Source: Bacillus_CJ salitolerans
GTDB taxonomy: Bacteria; Bacillota; Bacilli; Bacillales; SA4
NCBI RefSeq assembly: GCF_042680805.1
Contig: NZ_JBHUEM010000055.1
Location: 124,001-188,000 of the forward strand
Direction: 5' to 3'
DNA: 64,000 nt
A program made the position numbers and the translations under genes. Of this stretch, positions 58,248 through 64,000 are shown in pieces. Positions within the stretch are counted from its first letter, which is position 1; each line of letters starts with the position of its first letter. The notes beneath the pieces were generated by a model. That model was given only the letters and a program-made list of their open reading frames with translations, searched no databases and had not been told where the DNA came from.

Positions 58248-58649
58248 ATGGAGTTAGTAGCTTGCACGAAAGAGGAATTTGAACATTACAAAGAAATGTA
58301 TCTCACCTTGCCAACTTGGGATATACTGAGCTTTGATTTCATAGATGACTTAGAACTATGTAAGATCAAAATGGATGGGAACATTGTCGGTCTTATTGAA
58401 TTTTCATTGGGGATGATCCCCAATAGCATCCATATAGATAACCTTGAAGTGTTTCAAAAAGGGAATCGTTTTGGAAGTAGGATTATCGCTGGGCTAAAAC
58501 AAGAGTTTAAAGGTGTCATACTTGAATTATATTCGTCCTCAAATAAGAGCGCTTCGTTTTGGAAAGAACATCAATTCAAGGAAGAGGATGATGGAACAGG
58601 AACCATCATTCTTCGTTATGTAGTAAGTGAGGAAAGGAGAAATGCATGA
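58248..58649 (+). CDS. GNAT-like acetyltransferase
   Basis: 133 residues; SIHIDNLEVFQKGNRFGSRI resembles a compact GNAT acetyl-CoA site, with SASFWKEHQFKEED near the end. Start preceded by GGGAG. It overlaps the next gene by four bases. Confidence 0.65.
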   Translation: MELVACTKEEFEHYKEMYLTLPTWDILSFDFIDDLELCKIKMDGNIVGLIEFSLGMIPNSIHIDNLEVFQKGNRFGSRIIAGLKQEFKGVILELYSSSNKSASFWKEHQFKEEDDGTGTIILRYVVSEERRNA

Positions 58650-58864
58650 TTATATTTACTTTATTTCTATGTATTGTTTCTGGGTACTTTTTCGTTATTT
58701 ATTTAATTCATGCCATTCATAATGATAATGACCCCGTGAATAGTAGATTAGCAGCTCTATTCTTTATTTTGTGGACATTTACAGTTGTTGAGATGATTGG
58801 AGAGATAAATGGAGTTAGCCTGTTAGAAATGATCATAATGGGTACAAGAGGGTTATGGTTATAA
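58646..58864 (+). CDS. small two-helix membrane protein
   Basis: 72 residues, helices near 2-24 and 33-52. ATGA overlap with the acetyltransferase and GGAAAGGAG upstream support translation. Family not recognised. Confidence 0.55.
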   Translation: MIIFTLFLCIVSGYFFVIYLIHAIHNDNDPVNSRLAALFFILWTFTVVEMIGEINGVSLLEMIIMGTRGLWL

Positions 58865-58930
58865 GATACAAGTCGTTCTTTTATCCAGTTACGTAAAGTA
58901 GTGCCATTATTAAGTCCTTCTGTGCAAGGG

Positions 58931-59173
58931 CTATTTTTTTTGCTTCTCCCACCTTATAAACTTAGTAGTAAAGAAATAGGTTAGCACTCCCGCAATTATT
59001 GATATCACTAAATTTCTAATACTTAACAATCCGTGTTCATGATAATAGGAGACTAGGACAAAAGGATCTTCTTTATAAAACATCATCAATATGGTTAAGG
59101 CAAGTTTATGAACAAGTGGAAAAAAGAAGGCAAATAGAAGGGTAAATAAAAAGTACTTCTTCATAACGCTCAT
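58931..59173 (-). CDS. small two-helix membrane protein
   Basis: 80 residues, helices near 6-28 and 52-70, basic C-terminus. GGGGGATGAG stands upstream of the ATG. Function unknown. Confidence 0.55.
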   Translation of the reverse strand: MSVMKKYFLFTLLFAFFFPLVHKLALTILMMFYKEDPFVLVSYYHEHGLLSIRNLVISIIAGVLTYFFTTKFIRWEKQKK

Positions 59174-59339
59174 CCCCCATTTTCGGTAGCGATTTACCTA
59201 AATATATGTAACAAGCCTATGAAATAAGACAAAATGTGATATTTAGTACGATAAATAAAGTACGCTTTTAAATTATGGAGGTATTCCCACATTTTTACAG
59301 AATAAGTATAAACTAAGCTGTAAGTAAGGAGTTGTGGGA

Positions 59340-59840
59340 ATGCCAAATGAACGTGATAAAAAGGTCATTAATCGAAAGACAGTGCTACTTTCTCTTTTAG
59401 TATTTAATGTCTTTCTGATGTCTCTATGGGACGTGTGGAACACAAAAGTGACAAAATGGCAATTGAATGGGATTCAGTTACATCTTAGTAAAGAGATCAT
59501 GAGTGACCAACAAGTGCTATTAATAATAGAGACAAATAAGCCATTACCAGTCCTGACAGTAAAGAACGAGTTTTTTGTATTTCACACTTCTCCTAAGGTA
59601 AAACCTATCAAAGTTTCAACCAAGGAGATTCATTATACGCATAGTAATAGATGGGAGGATATGCATTATTATCAAGTACATGCAAGAAAGCATGTATATA
59701 CAATTCCTTTTGAGGCTCAGGATGTAAAAGCAAGTGAAAGTGTCCATTATGGGGTTGTCGTTTTATCTAAGCCCATTACGTTTTTCCCTATTAATAGCTA
59801 CCGATCATCAACGTTTAATACCAATTCCATTTTCAATTGA
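59340..59840 (+). CDS. membrane-anchored protein of unknown function
   Basis: 166 residues: a basic N-terminus, one transmembrane helix (~16-36), then a mainly beta outer domain. ATG 59340 has AAGGAG at good spacing. Probably in one operon with the next gene 38 bases downstream. Family not recognised. Confidence 0.6.
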   Translation: MPNERDKKVINRKTVLLSLLVFNVFLMSLWDVWNTKVTKWQLNGIQLHLSKEIMSDQQVLLIIETNKPLPVLTVKNEFFVFHTSPKVKPIKVSTKEIHYTHSNRWEDMHYYQVHARKHVYTIPFEAQDVKASESVHYGVVVLSKPITFFPINSYRSSTFNTNSIFN

Positions 59841-59878
59841 TTGAATTAACGCAAGTCATAACCTAAGGAGATACGCTT

Positions 59879-60349
59879 ATGAAAATAAAACATATATTTT
59901 CATTAACCATTCTTTCATGTTTTATTTCATCTATGATGTATTCGGTTCCCGCATCTGCAACCAAATGGGTGCATCCATTTGTAGTTTGGAATGACTACGT
60001 TTATGTCATAACAGAGGAATATGTAACAGATGTCGAAACAGAGATTGGACAGGTAACGAGCTATTCTGATATGGAGCGAAAGGTAGGAAATTTTTCAAAC
60101 GTTTATAAAGAAGGAACAAAATATTATTCGATCAATGGAATTAGTACAGATGAGGCAATTGCTGTTCAACTAGAGGGGAATCTATATCAGAAGGCAGTAA
60201 GGGAAGGGATTTATAAATTTGGAGTAAATGCGAAAGAGTCTATCAAAAAAGAACCATCTAATTTAACTTCATTTATTGCACTTTTAGGAACGGTTTTCGT
60301 GTTGATGCTAGTCTTTACTTTTATCGTTGAAAAAAGGGTGAAGCGATAA
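59879..60349 (+). CDS. secreted/membrane protein with C-terminal anchor
   Basis: 156 residues. A signal peptide (KIKHIFSLTILSCFISSMMY, cleavage near ASA) is followed by a short extracellular domain (WNDYVYVITEEYV, NFSNVYKEGTKYYSING) and a C-terminal transmembrane helix with a basic tail. AAGGAG precedes the ATG. Family not recognised. Confidence 0.65.
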   Translation: MKIKHIFSLTILSCFISSMMYSVPASATKWVHPFVVWNDYVYVITEEYVTDVETEIGQVTSYSDMERKVGNFSNVYKEGTKYYSINGISTDEAIAVQLEGNLYQKAVREGIYKFGVNAKESIKKEPSNLTSFIALLGTVFVLMLVFTFIVEKRVKR

Positions 60350-60405
60350 TCTTATTAAACTAATACGTTGCTAACTTGTCTTGAGCAAGCTTCTACAAAC
60401 TCCCC

Positions 60406-60447
60406 GGAAAAATGGTCAAACAAATCGAGCGGTTTGACCATTTTCGC
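60406..60447. terminator. bidirectional terminator
   Basis: AAAATGGTCAAAC pairs with GTTTGACCATTTT around ten bases, between two convergent genes. Confidence 0.85.
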
Positions 60448-60480
60448 CTTAGTTGATTGAAAAAGCATATCAAAAAACTG

Positions 60481-61026
60481 TTATGGTAAGTAGTCATGAA
60501 CATTTATTCGCCAAATCATATGATGAAATCCGTCTCCCCAATAATCCTTGATCACATAGTCTGGTTCACCAAATTTCTTTTTCCAAATAGTTTGAGCCTG
60601 TTGATATCCTGAATCTAAGCAGAATTCTCCAATTCCTTTATTCTTTAATGTAATGTACATTTCTTTAAGTAACCTATTACCTACTCCTTGCCTTTGATAG
60701 TTTGGGTGAACAAATATGGTACCTACTTCCATTAACTCCTTCAATGCATGGTCTGTGCAACTGTTTATTAGTTCACTGGCTGGACCATATTCGATTGTTC
60801 CAATTATCTTCTTATTATTCATTGCGAGTAGAAAATACCTATCTTTCCCATGGCTTCTAATATCTCTATTCAAATAGTTAATCTTGGCTTTCATTTCATC
60901 TTCCATATCTTCCACCAAATCCCCTATACCTTCTCTTTGAAAAGTATCGGTTATTACAGTTCTAAAAAACGTCTCTAACTCTATTACATCCTCTACAGTA
61001 GGTCTTCTTATCAACATAGTTTTCAT
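60481..61026 (-). CDS. GNAT acetyltransferase
   Basis: 181 residues; acetyl-CoA motif VGTIFVHPNYQRQGVGNRLL followed by KEMYITLKNKGIGEFCLDSG. Substrate unknown. AGAAGATG lies before the ATG. Monocistronic. Confidence 0.85.
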   Translation of the reverse strand: MKTMLIRRPTVEDVIELETFFRTVITDTFQREGIGDLVEDMEDEMKAKINYLNRDIRSHGKDRYFLLAMNNKKIIGTIEYGPASELINSCTDHALKELMEVGTIFVHPNYQRQGVGNRLLKEMYITLKNKGIGEFCLDSGYQQAQTIWKKKFGEPDYVIKDYWGDGFHHMIWRINVHDYLP

Positions 61027-61315
61027 TTTAACATCTTCTCTTTCCTCTTAACTTAACTAGATCGTACATTCCTTCAACAATAAATGGAACGAATCCTGCA
61101 TGGTTCCACTATTGCATATTCACCCCCGATTGTTCATTTTTACATTTAATTTAATAATATAAAGATGATTCTTTTTCAATCCTCTGGTAATTGTAAGAAC
61201 ATAACTTATTTTTACTTCCAAATAACCTTAAGAAACGTGATAGTTGTAGCTAAATAAGGTCTTACAACAAATAAAAAAATAAAGAGAAACTTTTTCAAAA
61301 AAACCCATTTACATT

Positions 61316-61349
61316 GACGTAACGTAAAGGTGTACAGTTAAGTTGTCAG
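61316..61349 (+). promoter_or_regulatory. MerR-type promoter
   Basis: TTGACG and TAAGTT are separated by 19 bases instead of 17, with the imperfect palindrome TTGACGTAACGTAA between. Long spacers are the mark of promoters activated by MerR proteins, here probably by the following gene product itself. Confidence 0.55.
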
Positions 61350-61360
61350 GAGGTGAATGC

Positions 61361-62125
61361 ATGGAATATACCGTTAATAAACTTGGGAAGTTGGCGGGTG
61401 TTAGCACACGTACACTACGATATTATGACGAAATTGGTCTATTAAAGCCGGCTAGAACTAATTCGTCTGGATATCGAATTTACGGGCAAGCGGAGGTTGA
61501 TAAGCTGCAGCAGATTCTATTTTATAAAGAGCTTGGCCTGGAGCTGGAACGGATCATGGAGATTCTCACTGATCCATCCTTTGACGCCATTTATGCCTTA
61601 AGAGAGCACCGAACGAAACTATTGGATAAACGAGAGCAGCTTGATTTGTTAATTGCCAATGTAGATAAAACGATACATGTAAAAGAAGGGAGAACCACTA
61701 TGTCTGATCAAGAAAAGTTTGAAGGATTTAAACAGAAATTAATAGATGAAAACGAACAAAAATATGGTAAGGAAATTCGCGAAAAATATGGAGATGAGGC
61801 GATCAATCAATCGAACCAAAAGCTTCAGAACATGACACAGGAGGATCATGAAACAGTCACTAAACTAGCTGAGCAGATACATGAGACGTTAGCAGAAGCT
61901 TTTAAAATAGGAGATCCTTCAAGTGATATTGCACAAAAGGCTGCTGATTTGCATAAACAATGGCTGACCTTTTACTGGTCTGAATACAGTAAAGAAGCAC
62001 ACGCTGGTGTTGCTCAAATGTATGTAGACGATGAGCGATTCAAGGCCTATTATGATAAAAACCAAGAGGGTGTGGCGGAATTTTTGAGAGATGCCATCCA
62101 TATTTATACTGGAATGCAGAAGTAA
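61361..62125 (+). CDS. MerR/TipAS-family regulator (Mta-like)
   Basis: About 254 residues. MerR winged helix at 1-70 (VNKLGKLAGVSTRTLRYYDE, GLLKPARTNSSGYRIYG), a coiled coil ~75-110, and a TipAS ligand domain ~125-250 (DPSSDIAQKAADLHKQWLTF, GVAQMYVDDERFKAYYD). TipAS-type regulators bind drugs and activate efflux genes and themselves. ATG 61361 has AGGAGGTG upstream. Confidence 0.9.
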   Translation: MEYTVNKLGKLAGVSTRTLRYYDEIGLLKPARTNSSGYRIYGQAEVDKLQQILFYKELGLELERIMEILTDPSFDAIYALREHRTKLLDKREQLDLLIANVDKTIHVKEGRTTMSDQEKFEGFKQKLIDENEQKYGKEIREKYGDEAINQSNQKLQNMTQEDHETVTKLAEQIHETLAEAFKIGDPSSDIAQKAADLHKQWLTFYWSEYSKEAHAGVAQMYVDDERFKAYYDKNQEGVAEFLRDAIHIYTGMQK

Positions 62126-62134
62126 GGGAGAGAA

Positions 62135-62166
62135 AAGAGTGGCGTATGAAGAATCGCCACTTTTTT
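62135..62166 (+). terminator. terminator of the MerR gene
   Basis: AGTGGCG and CGCCACT flank TATGAAGAAT; T6 follows. Confidence 0.85.
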
Positions 62167-62410
62167 CATACATAAAAGAAAAGATCAAATTAAAGGAAAA
62201 TTTTTACTTTGTATTGAATTATATATATAACAATCCAGTGATGCCGATAATGAAGATCATTATTTTGCAATGATGAGGAAAGGGTAAATAATCGAAAAGT
62301 GGTTAACTAGAAGCAGGATAGTCAAAAAAAACTAAACTGCTTTTTTACGGTGGGCTATAAATTGTATTTTACATAAATTACTCGGAGCCGAAAAATGAAG
62401 AGGTGAGTCT

Positions 62411-62849
62411 ATGTGGAAAAAGGCTTTAATAGTTACGGTGACAATGGTTGCTGGAATAGTAGAATTAATAATAATTGGATTACATTCAAAGCAGTATGAC
62501 TCCATCAATTTATTCCCTTATTCACATATCATCTTCGGATGCATTTGTTACCGTATTTATGTCTATTTCTAGACTAGATTCTGCAAAGAGTAAATTAATA
62601 AATAATATTGTTTTGTGTGTCAGTGCAGTATTGATTTTTTTACCGATTCTTTACTATTTGAATGTCCCGAAGTATACCTATCAAGAAGCTTTAGAACAGC
62701 TAATAAAAGAAGAACAGATCATTACATCAACAAATGAACCGAGAAGTATAATCGTTGACAAGCAGAAATGGTATTTGATCATAGATAAGGATGAGGTTTT
62801 GTTTGCAGTTGACCCATTTTCAGGGGCGTATAAGATGTTGTCTGAGTAG
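62411..62849 (+). pseudogene. small membrane protein gene with a probable frameshift
   Basis: ATG 62411 (GAGGTGAG upstream) encodes KKALIVTVTMVAGIVELIII and a hydrophobic helix, but stops near 62572. An overlapping frame continues without its own start signal: NNIVLCVSAVLIFLPILYYL, then YTYQEALEQLIKEEQI, and KWYLIIDKDEVLFAVDPFSG, a PepSY-like end. Joined, they give a two-helix protein of ~145 residues. A one-base shift near 62550 has either broken the gene or is a sequence error. Confidence 0.6.
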
Positions 62850-62864
62850 AAAAGCTTAATACAT

Positions 62865-63046
62865 CCTGGCGCTAAGACCCCCACTTCAAAACTTTAGAAT
62901 AATCGAGAAGTTTAAGTGGGGGATAAGGCGCTAGTAAGAACACTGTATAGGAACAAGACTAAAGTCGCCACCTTCTGTGGCAACGTCTGTGTGACCAACT
63001 GTGTGGGCCGGGGCTAAAACCCCCACTGATTGAAGTTTCACTTTAT
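62865..63046 (+). repeat. structured dispersed element, copy D
   Basis: Slightly shorter and more diverged (~182 bp). The CTGGCGCT...GCGCTAG and CCCCCACTT/AAGTGGGGG stems, the GCCAC/GTGGC hairpin and the TTGAAGTTTCACTTTAT end are kept. The 5' end lacks the ATCCCGTTCCAA part. Confidence 0.75.
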
Positions 63047-63141
63047 GTGGATGCCTTCCTTCCATGGAAAGTGAATGTGTAGCCGTAGACATACCTATTA
63101 AACTTTCAAAACCATGAAGGTTGCAGGAGGAAGTGATAGCG

Positions 63142-63564
63142 ATGAAGAGGGTATTTGTATTCATTCTCTTTCTTATCCTATTAGGATGTTCAACAATAAT
63201 AAGGATTGAAGAGAACGATCATTACGTGAAAAATAAAATTGTCATGGAACAGCTCGTAGGTGAAGAGTACAAGACAACAAACGTCATCAAGGCAGAAAGT
63301 AAGGTCAAACTCGTTATGGAAGCATTAAATGCTACACATTGGCGGGAGGATATGAGAGTCTTAATGATGCGAGAAGAAGATTACCGATTTTACCTTATGC
63401 CTCTTCATTCAAAAAGTAAGGAAGAATCTGAAGTATATAGAGTTTGGATTACCCCTAACAAGGATCGATTGCAAGTGCTAGGATTCAATCAGTTTGCAAT
63501 TATGAATGAAGAAAACTCTGCTATTATACATGGGGTGTTGACAGGTGAGAATCTTGGTGAGTGA
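63142..63564 (+). CDS. small lipoprotein
   Basis: About 140 residues; signal peptide with lipobox LILLGC (Cys near 16), then a charged alpha/beta domain. GGAGGAAG precedes ATG 63142. Family not recognised. Confidence 0.7.
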   Translation: MKRVFVFILFLILLGCSTIIRIEENDHYVKNKIVMEQLVGEEYKTTNVIKAESKVKLVMEALNATHWREDMRVLMMREEDYRFYLMPLHSKSKEESEVYRVWITPNKDRLQVLGFNQFAIMNEENSAIIHGVLTGENLGE

Positions 63565-63788
63565 TTTCATATACAAAAAGACTCTTACTATTCCGTACCC
63601 CCATAGCCAAGTTGATAATTAGCAAAGTTCCACTCCCAATGGAGTCCTATGCTTATGCAATTTCTAAACGACGGCTGAACAGGAGTGTTATTTATGTTCG
63701 TTACGATGAAAATGATGGTGATTATTTTTTTTCAATTCAGCTACCATGATACATATAGCTGATACGAACAAGAGCTAGTAAATTAGTA

Positions 63789-63832
63789 GAAGCCCACTAC
63801 CTCATGCATCAATCTGAGGGTGAGCTTCTTTT
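63789..63832. terminator. terminator between convergent transcripts
   Basis: AGAAGC-CAC-CCTC pairs with GAGG-GTG-GCTTCT around ATGCATCAATCT; T5 follows on the plus side. Confidence 0.7.
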
Positions 63833-63836
63833 TCAT

Positions 63837-64000
63837 TTATGCCGTGACAGCTTTTTTCTTCACTGGAATATAAATATCCATCTCTTTATTTTCTGATCCA
63901 TAGCAGCGCTCATCATACAATTCGAATTCCGTAGTTCCGCTATGCTCATAGCCTGATTGTGGGAACCATTCTGTGAAAACATAGTTCCATGTCGATTGGA
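63837..64000 (-). CDS. GyrI-like small-molecule-binding domain protein, start outside window
   Basis: On the minus strand a frame is open from the window edge to a stop at 63837. It gives WNYVFTEWFPQSGYEHSGTT, EFELYDERCYGSENKEMDIY and IPVKKKAVTA. This is the end of a GyrI-like/AraC effector-binding domain (W-x-x-FFPWLP-type motif, E-x-YDER, D-x-YIPVK). Whether it is a stand-alone domain or the end of a regulator cannot be seen. Confidence 0.75.
   Translation of the reverse strand, partial: QSTWNYVFTEWFPQSGYEHSGTTEFELYDERCYGSENKEMDIYIPVKKKAVTA

Noticed and set aside
63561..63749. 62-codon ORF after the lipoprotein gene
   Set aside because: It overlaps the lipoprotein stop but has no ribosome binding site and no recognisable family; the later part looks protein-like, so a gene remnant is possible but not supported.

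Overview
The window reads as chromosome of an endospore-forming Bacillaceae bacterium (Bacillus or a close, possibly alkaliphilic, relative). The evidence is low G+C, strong GGAGG-type ribosome binding sites with frequent TTG/GTG starts, spore genes (cwlJ, the yraG-yraF-adhB-yraE-yraD cluster) and many proteins of Bacillus type (YozG/DUF2975, YoaP-like acetyltransferase, YunD-like phosphatase, AlsT-like symporter). No tRNA, rRNA or CRISPR array was seen. One run of 10 N at 15967-15976 is flanked by an exact 104-base duplication and looks like a scaffolding artefact.

Layout. 1-8.9 kb: end of a cupin-lsrF operon, a sigma factor, a YoaP-like acetyltransferase, a DUF2975/YozG pair, a 51-bp tandem repeat, cwlJ, a serine hydrolase, and a TetR regulator with matching operators before itself and the membrane gene it probably controls. 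9.0-12.2 kb: a cyclic-di-GMP-I riboswitch and terminator lead a two-gene operon of unknown function (SH3-domain membrane protein). 12.5-21.9 kb: a polymorphic toxin locus. It has one intact toxin (Ser/Pro-rich head, three peptidoglycan-binding domains, TNT-type NADase tail) with its immunity gene. Behind it lies a graveyard or reservoir of start-less toxin tails and immunity genes, whose junctions carry copies of a ~29-bp inverted-repeat motif (six copies). 22.0-23.2 kb: a PlcR-like regulator divergent from a 40-codon secreted peptide gene ending in LPFIN, which resembles a PlcR-PapR quorum-sensing pair. 23.4-24.8 kb: an MFS efflux gene whose ribosome binding site is sequestered behind a 9-codon leader peptide, the layout of inducible antibiotic-resistance attenuators.

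25-34.5 kb: small enzymes, an S33 hydrolase whose C-terminus is encoded by a dispersed repeat, a prolyl 4-hydroxylase, and a divergent pair formed by an ankyrin-HIRAN protein and a UvrD-family helicase. 35-42.5 kb: a secreted immune-inhibitor-A-like metalloprotease, an AlsT-type symporter and a PAS-GGDEF-EAL protein. 42.7-47.4 kb: a 5'-nucleotidase-like protein, the spore coat/adhB operon and a CBO0543-family membrane protein. 48.5-52.8 kb: a truncated DUF2975 gene and a PadR-led envelope operon ending in a HrtBA-like ABC exporter. 53-64 kb: acetyltransferases, small membrane proteins, a two-component system divergent from its likely target operon, a MerR/TipAS regulator, a lipoprotein, and a partial GyrI-like gene at the edge.

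A structured ~215-bp non-coding element occurs four times (4.05, 7.0, 56.65 and 62.87 kb). It has four strong hairpins and resembles IS200/IS605-type ends or omega-RNA/HEARO-like RNA, with no transposase in the window. Cyclic di-GMP (riboswitch plus GGDEF-EAL protein), peptide signalling and toxin/immunity genes sit close together, but a shared regulatory circuit is inference only.
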